In this document: one piece after another, positions 1-8,502 of the stretch
Position numbering within the stretch: position 1 is the stretch's first letter
How the letters are laid out: every line of letters starts with the position of its first letter
Origin: Leptobacterium_A meishanense
GTDB taxonomy: Bacteria > Bacteroidota > Bacteroidia > Flavobacteriales > Flavobacteriaceae
Direction of reading: 5' to 3'
Assembly (NCBI RefSeq): GCF_037645805.1
Contig: NZ_JBBEXE010000004.1
Span: 1 to 64,000 of the forward strand
DNA length: 64,000 bases
The notes under the pieces: generated by a model
What the model was told of the DNA's origin: nothing
Seen by the model: only the letters and a program-made list of their open reading frames with translations
The model's database searches: none
Program-made: the position numbers and the translations under genes

Positions 1-1
1 T

Positions 2-489
2 CCTCAAGGTCTTCAAGGAGAGACCGGTCCACAGGGCCCTCAAGGTGAAACAGGTCCACAAGGCCTCCAAGGTGAAACTGGTCCCCAAGGCCCACAAGGA
101 GAAACAGGTCCGCAAGGTCCCCAAGGTGAAACTGGTCCTCAGGGTCCGATAGGATTGACAGGTCCTCAAGGTCTTCAAGGAGAGACCGGTCCACAGGGCC
201 CTCAAGGTGAAACAGGTCCACAAGGTCCACAAGGAGAGACAGGTCCACAGGGTCCACAAGGAGAAACAGGTCCGCAAGGTCCGATAGGATTGACAGGTCC
301 CCAAGGTCTTCAAGGAGAAACAGGTCCGCAAGGTCCGATAGGATTGACAGGCCCCCAGGGTCCCCAAGGTGAAACAGGCCCTCAAGGTCCGATAGGGCTG
401 ACAGGTCCACAGGGTCCACAAGGAGAAACAGGTCCACAGGGTCCACAGGGAGAGACAGGTCCCCAAGGCCCACAGGGAGATCCAGGAAC
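2..489 (+). repeat. Collagen-like coding tandem repeat (9-nt triplet units in larger blocks)
   Basis: The DNA is a string of Gly-X-Y codons in which larger blocks recur almost unchanged, for example ggtccgataggattgacagg appears several times. Synonymous differences (caa/cag, cca/cct/ccc) separate the copies, so the array is old enough to have drifted but still similar enough to change copy number by recombination. Confidence 0.85.
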
Positions 490-853
490 CATCAGTACAG
501 ACGCTAATAATAGCATTAGTACAGGAACCGATGGAGGTGCGTTTTATGAAAGTCCTATAAAAGCTTTTGGAAAAATAGCCGATGATGGTACTGCATTGCG
601 GATTCAGAATGCTTCCGTAACAAGACAATCTGAAGGAAGGTATCGAGTAACTTTAAATACGCCTCGTAGTACTGCGGATTATACAGTTCAACTGACGGTA
701 AAAGAAACGCATGGATCAAGGAAGAAAATCTTTATACATATTGATACTCAGAGCACTGGCAGCTTTGATGTGGTGATATCTGAAGGGGATAAAGATGATA
801 AAAAGAATAAAGTTAAAGACCGTGAGTGGCATTTTGTAGTACTAGATTATTAA
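2..853 (+). CDS. Collagen-like repeat protein, 5' truncated by window edge
   Basis: The frame is open from the first bases of the window, so the true start lies upstream and an internal ATG at 155 is not the start. Roughly the first 160 codons are unbroken Gly-X-Y triplets built from two modules, GPQGPQGET and GPIGLTGPQ. After GDPGT the repeats stop and a C-terminal domain of about 120 residues follows (from ISTDANN to the end DREWHFVVLDY), which looks like a beta-rich trimer-forming head. Collagen-like stalks with a globular tip are known in bacterial surface proteins and phage fibres; a surface or extracellular stalk is inferred here. The next gene, 18 bp on, encodes a protein with a gliding/T9SS C-terminal domain, so the two are probably co-transcribed. 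The export signal, if any, is outside the window. Confidence 0.8.
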   Translation, partial: PQGLQGETGPQGPQGETGPQGLQGETGPQGPQGETGPQGPQGETGPQGPIGLTGPQGLQGETGPQGPQGETGPQGPQGETGPQGPQGETGPQGPIGLTGPQGLQGETGPQGPIGLTGPQGPQGETGPQGPIGLTGPQGPQGETGPQGPQGETGPQGPQGDPGTISTDANNSISTGTDGGAFYESPIKAFGKIADDGTALRIQNASVTRQSEGRYRVTLNTPRSTADYTVQLTVKETHGSRKKIFIHIDTQSTGSFDVVISEGDKDDKKNKVKDREWHFVVLDY

Positions 854-871
854 TAAAAGCCTCTAATAGAC

Positions 872-2023
872 ATGAAAACAATAAACAATCTAATACAATA
901 CATCCTTATATTCATGTGGAGTGTTATACTACATGCACAATCAGCATTCCATAACTATGGAAGTATTCAAATACATGAAGAAGGTCAAGTAGGGTTTCAT
1001 ACAAATTTGATTGATGATGGGAGTTTTGATAATAATGTAGGATTAGCCGGCTTCTATAGTGATGGAGCACTTACTATTTCAGGAACATCAAGACCGATCT
1101 TTTATGATATGGAGGTAGCTGTACCTGAAGGCCTCTTTTTAGAGACGTCTGTAGGAATAACGCATGTAGAAAATTTTATTTCCGGTAGGATCCATACACC
1201 AAAAGGAGATCGTACTATTTCATTGGATTTTTTAAATGATGCCATGTTTTTTGGCGAGAGTGATAATGAGCATATTTACGGATATGCTTCTATTTATGGA
1301 AAAGAAACGTTTACATTTCCATTGGGCGATGATAAAATGTTGCGTCCAATGACTATATCACCAAGAGGAGAAGAAAGTTTTTTTAAAGGGGCTTATTTTT
1401 ATGAAGACCCTAATTTTCCAATGTATTTTAATACTAATTTTAGTACTTCTCAAAAACAGCTATTGCTGAAGGCTGTAAGTAATGAAGAGTTCTGGGATCT
1501 TAAAGGTTCCAGTCCTGTAACAGTGACACTTACCTGGGATGCGAATAGTGATGTAGGATCACTTGCAACATCAATTCAACATCTGAGGGTAGTGGGATGG
1601 AGTATTTCGGAGAATCAATGGGTAGACCTAGGGAATACAAATGTCTCAGGAAGCTTTTCTTCGGGAAGTATTACTTCTGCATCGTTTGTTCCTGATGCAT
1701 ATGCTGTAATTACGGTAGGTTCAGCGGTTACAGGTGATTTAGACGCCGATAATTATTTAATGACTCCAAATGGTGACGGGCTAAATGATTATTTTGTTAT
1801 TGAAGGTATAGAAATGCAACCTAACAATACATTGAGCATATATAACCGATGGGGATCATTGGTGTATGAGGTAGATGGATATGCCAATACATTTAACGGT
1901 GTTGCAAATGTATCATCGGCTGTCAACAAAAATAAAGGCTTGCCCACAGGAGTTTATTATTATATTTTAGAACTTAAAGAACAAGGTATTACTACGCAAG
2001 GGTATATCTATATAAACAGGTAA
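872..2023 (+). CDS. Secreted protein with gliding motility-associated C-terminal (CHU_C / T9SS type B) domain
   Basis: A Sec signal peptide is visible (residues 1-22, hydrophobic stretch YILIFMWSVIL followed by HAQS). The central part is a beta-rich region with no family I recognise. The last ~95 residues match the gliding motility-associated C-terminal domain: the MTPNGDGLND motif near residue 297, then SIYNRWGSLVYE and a final PTGVYYYILEL...GYIYINR. In Bacteroidota this domain directs cargo through the type IX secretion system. The gene begins 18 bp after the collagen-like gene and ends at a hairpin terminator. I infer a cell-surface or secreted partner of the collagen-like protein; the enzymatic role, if any, is unknown. 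Confidence 0.85.
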   Translation: MKTINNLIQYILIFMWSVILHAQSAFHNYGSIQIHEEGQVGFHTNLIDDGSFDNNVGLAGFYSDGALTISGTSRPIFYDMEVAVPEGLFLETSVGITHVENFISGRIHTPKGDRTISLDFLNDAMFFGESDNEHIYGYASIYGKETFTFPLGDDKMLRPMTISPRGEESFFKGAYFYEDPNFPMYFNTNFSTSQKQLLLKAVSNEEFWDLKGSSPVTVTLTWDANSDVGSLATSIQHLRVVGWSISENQWVDLGNTNVSGSFSSGSITSASFVPDAYAVITVGSAVTGDLDADNYLMTPNGDGLNDYFVIEGIEMQPNNTLSIYNRWGSLVYEVDGYANTFNGVANVSSAVNKNKGLPTGVYYYILELKEQGITTQGYIYINR

Positions 2024-2058
2024 CCATTATCGAGTATAGTTGATAGTGTTGTTATAAG

Positions 2059-2089
2059 TCATCCGGAATTTTATTCAGGGTGATTTTTT
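2059..2089 (+). terminator. Rho-independent terminator after the CTD-protein gene
   Basis: Arms TCATCCGGAAT and ATTCAGGGTGA pair at 10 of 11 positions (one G-U wobble, one mismatch) around a 3-nt loop and are followed by six T residues. It lies about 35 bp after the stop codon at 2023. Confidence 0.7.
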
Positions 2090-2159
2090 GTTTTAATAAT
2101 CTTAAATTTATGCCATGGATATGGTTTTTGAAAAAGGAACCCATAAATGAATTAAGCAA

Positions 2160-2888
2160 ATGAAACGACGCACTTTTGTAAAAACAACGGCCTCTGTATC
2201 TATTGCTGTTGGAATATCTCCAACTTTCCTGTATGGCATGCAACAATTTTCTGAAGATGAATTGATTGGAAAAGGAGCCCCGGTATTGTATGGTGATAAA
2301 ATAGGTCTTAGAAAAGAAGCCTATGAGGCTTTTCTCAAAATGAAAGCTGCAGCAAAAAAAGAAGGGATTGCCATAGAAGTAGTTTCCGGTTATCGTGATT
2401 ATTTCAAACAAAAATCGATTTATGAGCGAAAATATAAACAATATACTGCCGCCGGACTATCACCTGAAGCAACCATACAAAAAATTATTGCATATTCCAC
2501 AATTCCTGGAACATCCAGACATCATTGGGGAACAGATATTGATATGATTGACGGGAATGGTGAAAAAAAGGGTGATGTGCTGGTGCCGGAAAAATTTCAT
2601 GGAGATGGGCCCTACTGTACGTTTAAAGAATGGATGGATGAGCATGCAAATGATTATGGCTATTATCTTGTTTATACAAACAATGCAAATAGAAAAGGGT
2701 TTAAATACGAGCCTTGGCATTACAGTTATGCCCCGATTTCTGTTCCGATGTTAAAAGCATATAAGAAGCTGGATATAAAGCAAATATTCAGAGCACAAGA
2801 GCTAATGGGGGATAGTTATTTTAGTGACGATTTCATTCAGTCATATTACAAAGAGCATATTTTGGATATTAACCCAAAACTATTATAA
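2160..2888 (+). CDS. VanY-family M15 D-alanyl-D-alanine carboxypeptidase, Tat-exported
   Basis: The N-terminus MKRRTFVKTTAS followed by a hydrophobic stretch is a twin-arginine (Tat) signal peptide ending near residue 26. The body has the VanY/M15B signature: SGYRD at 76-80, SRHHWGTDID at 119-128 giving zinc ligands H121 and D128, and EPWHY with E184 and H187. Family members trim the terminal D-Ala from peptidoglycan stem peptides or hydrolyse D-Ala-D-Ala. The normal length is about 240 residues, so the gene looks complete. It stands alone between a terminator and a 225-bp gap. A zinc enzyme exported folded by Tat fits with the tatA gene present elsewhere in the window. Confidence 0.88.
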   Translation: MKRRTFVKTTASVSIAVGISPTFLYGMQQFSEDELIGKGAPVLYGDKIGLRKEAYEAFLKMKAAAKKEGIAIEVVSGYRDYFKQKSIYERKYKQYTAAGLSPEATIQKIIAYSTIPGTSRHHWGTDIDMIDGNGEKKGDVLVPEKFHGDGPYCTFKEWMDEHANDYGYYLVYTNNANRKGFKYEPWHYSYAPISVPMLKAYKKLDIKQIFRAQELMGDSYFSDDFIQSYYKEHILDINPKLL

Positions 2889-3113
2889 TATAGCGCAAGA
2901 AGTGTTTTTTACCTATAGAATTGTACAGATAAGCGTATGCTCTCTTTTTAAATTAAAAAGTTGCATACCTTTACTGTAAATATCCCCACTACTAGACACT
3001 CCCTTCTTTTTGTTATGCATTGATAATTATAGCTTATTTGGCACCCCCTTTTCTTATGTACTACTTTAAGTATATGGTAATTTTAAATCATACTTAATTA
3101 AAATACATAGTAT

Positions 3114-3281
3114 ATGAGAATATTTCTACTCTTTAAAGAAATTTATGAAGGTGCTTTTAGGGGAATAGGGGGGAACCCTACCGTGCCTATTATGAAATCG
3201 ATAGCGTGGCTTTGCTTTTTATGCATTCTTACGGTACTGTATGCATTCGTTTATAGAATGGTAACTGGGTTTACTTTTTAA
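3114..3281 (+). CDS. Small single-pass membrane protein (55 aa), unknown
   Basis: This short ORF runs from ATG at 3114 to TAA at 3279. The product starts MRIFLLFKEIYEGAFRG and contains one hydrophobic segment at residues 31-48 (AWLCFLCILTVLYAFVYR). The composition is coding-like and no competing ORF exists on either strand in this gap. It precedes gpmI in the same orientation, but gpmI has its own promoter box, so it is probably a separate unit. I do not recognise the family; a small inner-membrane protein is all that can be said. Confidence 0.55.
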   Translation: MRIFLLFKEIYEGAFRGIGGNPTVPIMKSIAWLCFLCILTVLYAFVYRMVTGFTF

Positions 3282-3381
3282 CAATAAACCCCGACGTAAG
3301 CAATTTTTGTTAGAAGCTTCATCAAGCTAAGTTCTACAGGATTTTGGTTTTTCAACCTAGAAGGCTTAATAGGATACTTCT

Positions 3382-3389
3382 TATCTTTG
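3382..3389 (+). promoter_or_regulatory. Bacteroidota -7 promoter box (TATCTTTG) for gpmI
   Basis: TATCTTTG matches TAnnTTTG. It ends 16 nt before the ATG at 3405. Its last three bases (TTG) can be misread as a start codon for gpmI; the promoter makes ATG 3405 the better start. Confidence 0.65.
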
Positions 3390-3404
3390 AAAAAAATACA
3401 GCAA

Positions 3405-4922
3405 ATGAATAAGAAGGTTCTTTTAATGATCCTTGATGGTTGGGGGAAATCTCCAGATCCTAATGTATCGGCTATAGCACAGGCAAATACCCCCTTTGTA
3501 GATTCACTATATGAGAAATATCCTAATGCCAGCTTGCTAACAGACGGTATGCATGTAGGCCTTCCTGAGGGGCAGATGGGGAACAGTGAAGTAGGGCATA
3601 TGAACATTGGTGCCGGAAGGATTGTGTATCAAGACTTGGTTAAGATAAATGTAGCTATTGAAAAGAACACCTTGAAAGACGAAAAAGCACTTGAAGGAGC
3701 CTTTGAATATGCACTAAAGAATAATAAGAGCGTCCATTTCTTAGGATTGGTAAGCGATGGAGGGGTGCATTCACATATAAATCATTTAAAAGGCCTCATA
3801 GATGCAGCAACAGCTTTTGGGCTAGAAAAGGTGTACGTTCACGCATTTACAGATGGCCGGGATGTAGATCCAAAAAGCGGTAAAGGGTTTATTGAAGATT
3901 TACAAAAATACCTAGTTAAAACGAAAGCCCGTTTGGCATCCGTTGTAGGACGATACTATGCCATGGACAGGGACAAGCGTTGGGAACGCGTAAAATTAGC
4001 TTATGACCTTATTGTAAATGGGAAAGGAGCACCTTATAAAAATGTGTTACAAGGCATACAAGAAAATTATGATAATGGTATAACGGATGAGTTTATTAAG
4101 CCTATAGTTATTCAAGACGAGAATAATCAACCCATAGCCCGAATAAGAGAAGGGGATGTTGTTATCTTTTTCAACTTCAGGACAGATAGGGGCAGGCAAC
4201 TTACACAGGCATTGAGCCAGCAGGATTTCCATGAACAAAACATGCATAAACTCTCATTGTATTATGTGACGATGACGAATTACGATGATACTTTTGAGGA
4301 CATCCAAATCATTTATGATAAAGACAATATAGAGGAAACATTGGGAGAAGTGCTTTCAAAAGCAGGAAAAAAACAAATACGGATTGCAGAAACTGAAAAA
4401 TACCCACATGTTACTTTTTTCTTTAATGGAGGTAGGGAAGCACCCTTTGAAGGAGAGCAACGGATACTGTGTCCTTCCCCCAAAGTGGCCACATATGATT
4501 TAAAACCTGAAATGAGTGCGTATGAAATACGTGATGCAATTGTTCCGGAACTTCAAAAAGAGGAAGTAGATTTCGTATGCCTTAACTTCGCCAACCCGGA
4601 TATGGTAGGTCATACTGGTAGTATGGAAGCTGCTATAAAAGCTTGTGAAACGGTTGATAAATGTGCAAGGGATGTGGTTACGGCTGCATCAGCGCATGGA
4701 TATACGTCCATTATTATTGCCGATCATGGCAATTGTGATACTATGATAAACCCTGATGGGACCCCAAATACAGCGCATACCACCAACCCTGTGCCTGTAA
4801 TCTTGGTAGATAAGGATATAAAGCACATTCGTGATGGTATTTTGAGTGCTATAGCACCCACCATTTTAAAATTGATGGGAATTTCCCAACCAAAGGAGAT
4901 GACGCAATCTCCTTTAATATAA
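3405..4922 (+). CDS. gpmI: 2,3-bisphosphoglycerate-independent phosphoglycerate mutase
   Basis: Interconverts 3- and 2-phosphoglycerate in glycolysis and gluconeogenesis using two Mn2+ ions. The protein (505 aa, normal for the family) opens with MNKKVLLMILDGWG, whose Asp is a metal ligand, followed by GQMGNSEVGHMNIGAG with the catalytic Ser near position 61. The phosphatase-side motifs near the C-terminus are present: FANPDMVGHTG and IIADHGNCD, then AHTTNPVP. An upstream in-frame TTG at 3387 falls inside the promoter box and is rejected as the start. The last codons form a perfect 9-bp hairpin at the DNA level. The gene converges with the beta-propeller gene 3 bp beyond its stop. Confidence 0.97.
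   Translation: MNKKVLLMILDGWGKSPDPNVSAIAQANTPFVDSLYEKYPNASLLTDGMHVGLPEGQMGNSEVGHMNIGAGRIVYQDLVKINVAIEKNTLKDEKALEGAFEYALKNNKSVHFLGLVSDGGVHSHINHLKGLIDAATAFGLEKVYVHAFTDGRDVDPKSGKGFIEDLQKYLVKTKARLASVVGRYYAMDRDKRWERVKLAYDLIVNGKGAPYKNVLQGIQENYDNGITDEFIKPIVIQDENNQPIARIREGDVVIFFNFRTDRGRQLTQALSQQDFHEQNMHKLSLYYVTMTNYDDTFEDIQIIYDKDNIEETLGEVLSKAGKKQIRIAETEKYPHVTFFFNGGREAPFEGEQRILCPSPKVATYDLKPEMSAYEIRDAIVPELQKEEVDFVCLNFANPDMVGHTGSMEAAIKACETVDKCARDVVTAASAHGYTSIIIADHGNCDTMINPDGTPNTAHTTNPVPVILVDKDIKHIRDGILSAIAPTILKLMGISQPKEMTQSPLI
4892..4915. terminator. Perfect 9-bp hairpin overlapping the 3' end of gpmI
   Basis: AAAGGAGAT and ATCTCCTTT pair perfectly around GACGCA, inside the last codons of gpmI. No clean T-run follows, so termination is uncertain. 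Its position between convergent genes fits a bidirectional 3'-end structure. Confidence 0.4.
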
Positions 4923-4925
4923 ATG

Positions 4926-6806
4926 CTAGCTTTTTATTTGTTGATTTATATCATTAAGAATTGCCATCCCATCCGGTTCAATTCCCGGATTATATTCCCC
5001 TATCTCTTTTCTTGTGGTTGGGTTAAAAACTTTAATAAGATTTTTTCTGGGTAAAGTAACATAAACCTCGTTCTCTGTTGAGGCAATACTTAAAGGAGTT
5101 GATTCCAATTCAATTTGGGTAATTAGCTCATATGTATGTGTATTAAAGATAGTAATATTTCTACTAAATACATTTGCAACCCATACTTCATCATTTATAA
5201 ATGTTAACTTAATAGGAAACTTTCCATAGGTATCGATCACTTTTTCTGTTTTCAGGGTTTTTGTGTTAATAATTAACCCTTTATTGTTTGAATGGCACAA
5301 TACCCATAAATGAAGGCCGTCCGGAGATAGTTCCATTCCTTCAGGACCTTTTGGAGTATCTATATGGGTTACTTCTTTTGTATTTAAATTAATAATAGAA
5401 ATTGAATTAGATTCAATATTTGACACAAATAATTTAGAAAAATCAGAGGAGCTTTTTATTATATGAGACCCAGGCATTGTTTTGTATTGATGGAGCACCT
5501 CTCCAGTATTTCCATCAAGCTCTTTTACAAGTCCTTCGTTTTGTGCAGTGACCCATACCAATGAACCATCTGCATTGGTTACTATCCCATGATGTGAAGA
5601 GCTTTTCGGGATGCTGAAGGTTTTAGTTGAAAAATCATTTAAATCAATTTTAACAATTGTATTTTGAGGGTTATTCATCCATTTTAACTCATTACTTGGA
5701 ATCGCCTTGTCATGTGGTTTTGGAAACCGCCCATAATTAGCAACAAAGGCATACCTATTATCTTTGGTGATACTTATTTCGTGAGGGCCAATTCCTACAG
5801 GAATCTTTTTAATTAATTTTTTATTATCCAAATCGATAATAGTGACATTATGCCCGGATCTATTTACTACAAATAAATACTGTTTGGGCAAAACAGCCTG
5901 TTCTTTATATTTTTTATGAATTGACTTAAAAGCTGTATAGTAGATTTGAGTGTCTGTGCTTTTAAGGCTGTCACTGCTCGTGAAATATAACATTTCATCA
6001 TTATTTATTAATTCGGGATATAGGTCACTACCGGTAGTGTTTAACTCTTTTACATGTTGGGGGATAGTCCATCTGTTTGAAATTAAAAAACTTATATAAA
6101 GATCTCCATATGGTGTGAGGTTTTGTTTTCGTTGTGAGGCTTCAAAAAGAATTAAATCCCCTGTGTCATTTATTTCAAGGTTCCATTCTCCTGTATCTGT
6201 ATTAAGTGAGTTACCTAAATTAATAGGAGACATATATTTTTCACCTATCTTTTTAGCTACATAAAGATCCCCTTGGCCATAACCTCCTGAACGATTAGAA
6301 GCAAAATATAAATTACCATTTTTATCAGTACGGGGACTGTATTCATTTCTATCAGAATTTATAAAATCATCTAATCTGACAGGGCTTTTCCATGATCCAT
6401 TTTTAGCTTTTTCTACCATCCATATATCTGCAGAAACCACAGGGGAATCAGAAGGTCTCTTTGAAATAAAAAATAAAGTTTTACCATCCTTTGAAAGATG
6501 CGGGCCACTATCATCGTATACACCTGAAAAAGGTGCTATTTTTGGAGTTGACCATTTTCCATTTTCCTTAACGGAATAATAAATAGAATTTTTAAGGTTG
6601 CCTTTTCCCCATTCACCTTCGCTTTTTACAAAATAAAGCTCGTCTCCCGAATTTGAAAAACTTGGAGAATATTCTATGTTTTTTGTTGATATATTACCAT
6701 ATTCAAACATTTTTTTATGAGGTGTGTTTTGGCCTGTTAAGAGGGTTCCATAAAGAAACATCACTGCTATTAAAGTAAGGCAAAGATTATTTGTGTTATC
6801 TTCCAT
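4926..6806 (-). CDS. Secreted double beta-propeller protein (PD40 + YVTN repeats)
   Basis: The N-terminus has a hydrophobic export segment (LTLIAVMFLYGTLLTGQ). Residues about 40-300 contain WD40-like PD40 blades recognisable by repeated SPSFSNSGDELYFVK, GPHLSKDGKTLFFIS and YFASNRSGGYGQGDLY elements, as in TolB and OmpA-associated propellers. Residues about 305-620 are a second propeller of YVTN type, starting FVVNRSGHNVTIIDL and repeating IKKIPVGIGPHEISI-like strands. No catalytic motif is visible; such proteins usually bind ligands or other proteins in the periplasm or outside. The fusion of two different propellers is the main oddity. The short start is plausible, but an ATG a few codons downstream cannot be excluded. 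Confidence 0.75.
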   Translation of the reverse strand: MEDNTNNLCLTLIAVMFLYGTLLTGQNTPHKKMFEYGNISTKNIEYSPSFSNSGDELYFVKSEGEWGKGNLKNSIYYSVKENGKWSTPKIAPFSGVYDDSGPHLSKDGKTLFFISKRPSDSPVVSADIWMVEKAKNGSWKSPVRLDDFINSDRNEYSPRTDKNGNLYFASNRSGGYGQGDLYVAKKIGEKYMSPINLGNSLNTDTGEWNLEINDTGDLILFEASQRKQNLTPYGDLYISFLISNRWTIPQHVKELNTTGSDLYPELINNDEMLYFTSSDSLKSTDTQIYYTAFKSIHKKYKEQAVLPKQYLFVVNRSGHNVTIIDLDNKKLIKKIPVGIGPHEISITKDNRYAFVANYGRFPKPHDKAIPSNELKWMNNPQNTIVKIDLNDFSTKTFSIPKSSSHHGIVTNADGSLVWVTAQNEGLVKELDGNTGEVLHQYKTMPGSHIIKSSSDFSKLFVSNIESNSISIINLNTKEVTHIDTPKGPEGMELSPDGLHLWVLCHSNNKGLIINTKTLKTEKVIDTYGKFPIKLTFINDEVWVANVFSRNITIFNTHTYELITQIELESTPLSIASTENEVYVTLPRKNLIKVFNPTTRKEIGEYNPGIEPDGMAILNDINQQIKS

Positions 6807-6895
6807 TAATACGGTATTATGATGCTAAAAATATATTAATAATGGTTATGGTATTTGGTTTATAACAGAACTTTAACTATTTAAAAATATATAAG

Positions 6896-6903
6896 TACTT
6901 TTG
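6896..6903 (+). promoter_or_regulatory. -7 promoter box (TACTTTTG) for map
   Basis: TACTTTTG matches TAnnTTTG. It ends 7 nt before an ATG at 6911 and 16 nt before the ATG at 6920; the second spacing resembles gpmI and is preferred. Confidence 0.65.
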
Positions 6904-6919
6904 CTTTTTAATGTATAGT

Positions 6920-7750
6920 ATGATACAGCTTAAAACAGCTGAAGAAATAGAATTGATGCGGAGAAGTGCCCTTCTTGTCTCCAAAACATTGGGAATGTTG
7001 GCAAAGGAGATAAAGCCGGGGGTTACCACATTGTATCTAGATAAGCTAGCAGAAATGTTTATTAGGGATCATGATGCAGTTCCGGGGTTTTTAGGGCTTT
7101 ATGATTTTCCTAATAGTTTATGCATGAGCCCAAATGCACAAGTGGTTCATGGAATTCCTGATGATACGCCACTAAAAGAAGGTGATATTATCTCTATTGA
7201 TTGTGGTGTATTAAAAAATGGTTTTTATGGAGACCACGCCTATACTTTTGAAGTAGGAGAGGTGGATGAAGCTACTAAAAACCTTCTCAAAGTCACCAAA
7301 GAATCATTGTATATTGGAATTGCAGAGTTTAAAGTGGGAAATAGAGTAGGGGATGTTGGTCATGCCATTCAACAATATTGTGAAAAACACGGTTATGGTG
7401 TCGTAAGGGAGTTGGTAGGCCATGGAATAGGAAAAAAAATGCATGAAGATCCTGAAATGCCCAATTATGGAAAACGTGGTCGGGGCAAAAAATTTGTTGA
7501 AGGGATGGTAGTGGCCATAGAACCTATGATCAATATGGGAACACGCCGTATTAAACAATTACGGGACGGGTGGACAATTTTAACGGCTGACGGGAAGCCT
7601 AGTGCACACTTTGAACACAATGTTGCTATCGTCAATGGTAAACCTGAATTGTTGTCCACATTTCAATATATTTATGAAGCCCTTGGAATAACTAGCGATG
7701 AAGAAGTGCCATTTCGGCAGCAGATAGTAACTAATGAAGAAACTCTTTAA
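6920..7750 (+). CDS. map: Type I methionine aminopeptidase
   Basis: Removes the N-terminal Met from new proteins. The family's metal-binding residues are all visible: SIDCGVLKNGFYGDHAY supplies two Asp ligands, GHGIGKKMHEDPE the His, VAIEPM and FEHNVAIV the two Glu. The start is placed at 6920 (MIQLKTAEEIELM) because family members begin at this point; the ATG at 6911 would add only MYS. The length of about 276 aa is slightly long for type I because of a C-terminal tail. The stop overlaps the next gene by 17 bp, so the two are probably translationally coupled. Confidence 0.95.
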   Translation: MIQLKTAEEIELMRRSALLVSKTLGMLAKEIKPGVTTLYLDKLAEMFIRDHDAVPGFLGLYDFPNSLCMSPNAQVVHGIPDDTPLKEGDIISIDCGVLKNGFYGDHAYTFEVGEVDEATKNLLKVTKESLYIGIAEFKVGNRVGDVGHAIQQYCEKHGYGVVRELVGHGIGKKMHEDPEMPNYGKRGRGKKFVEGMVVAIEPMINMGTRRIKQLRDGWTILTADGKPSAHFEHNVAIVNGKPELLSTFQYIYEALGITSDEEVPFRQQIVTNEETL

Positions 7751-8498
7751 ATTTTTTCTCCGTTTTTTTCCACGCACATTTTTAATCCGGATAAGCTATT
7801 TCCTGAAACCCTTATTAGATATTCTATACCGAGGAGGGAGATATATTGACCCTATTAATGGAAAAAGCTATCGGACGTTTTTACCTTATGGCTATGGTAA
7901 ACAACGTGAGAATGTACTTTCTCCGGGAACACTTTCCCTGGAACGGCACCGGTTATTGTGGTTGTATTTAAAAAACGAAACAGACTTTTTTTCCGCCTCC
8001 AAAAAGGTATTGCATTTTGCCCCGGAGCAAGCTTTTTACAAGCGGTTCAGAAAGATGAAAAATATTGAATATACTACTACCGATTTAAACTCACCATTAG
8101 CCGATATTAAAGCTGATATATGTAACCTCCCTTTTCAGGACAATGAATTTGATATTATTTTTTGTAACCATGTTCTGGAACATATCAAAGATGATACAAA
8201 AGCCATGCGAGAGCTGTATCGGGTTATGAAGCCTGGGGGATGGGGCATTTTTCAAATCCCACAAGATTTAAATAGGGAGAAAACATTTGAAGACGACAGC
8301 ATTACAGATCCAAAAGAAAGAGCAAAGATATTTGGACAATACGATCATGTACGAGTGTACGGGAGGGATTATTTTGATAAGTTACGGAGCATTGGTTTCA
8401 AGGTAGAGGAGGTAGCCTATGCTGAAAAGTTAAGTGAAGGGGAAGTAAAAAAATATGGATTGGCACCTAAAGAGATTATTCCTATTTGTTTTAAATAA
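7734..8498 (+). CDS. Class I SAM-dependent methyltransferase
   Basis: The gene overlaps the end of map by 17 bp and likely shares its transcript. The core has a methyltransferase-11 style fold: VLHFAPEQAFYKRF takes the place of motif I, TTDLNSPLADIKADICNLP provides the acidic residue that holds SAM ribose, FDIIFCNHVLEHIKDD is motif IV, and MRELYRVMKPGG motif VI. An N-terminal ~70-residue extension contains IRISYFLKPLLDILYRGG, which may contact the membrane. The glycine-rich loop is atypical, so substrate and chemistry cannot be assigned; a small molecule or glycan target is possible. Confidence 0.8.
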   Translation: MKKLFKFFLRFFPRTFLIRISYFLKPLLDILYRGGRYIDPINGKSYRTFLPYGYGKQRENVLSPGTLSLERHRLLWLYLKNETDFFSASKKVLHFAPEQAFYKRFRKMKNIEYTTTDLNSPLADIKADICNLPFQDNEFDIIFCNHVLEHIKDDTKAMRELYRVMKPGGWGIFQIPQDLNREKTFEDDSITDPKERAKIFGQYDHVRVYGRDYFDKLRSIGFKVEEVAYAEKLSEGEVKKYGLAPKEIIPICFK

Positions 8499-8502
8499 TC
8501 AA

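Noticed and set aside
2..489. Regular short repeats as a possible CRISPR array
   Set aside because: The repeats are continuous Gly-X-Y codons in an open frame, with no spacer pattern and no cas genes.
2052..2441. Leftward 129-aa ORF over the VanY-type gene
   Set aside because: It is the antisense shadow of a gene with clear catalytic motifs and a Tat signal, and it includes the terminator hairpin.
3387..3404. TTG start giving six extra residues to gpmI
   Set aside because: The TTG is the end of the TATCTTTG -7 box, and the family begins at the ATG at 3405.
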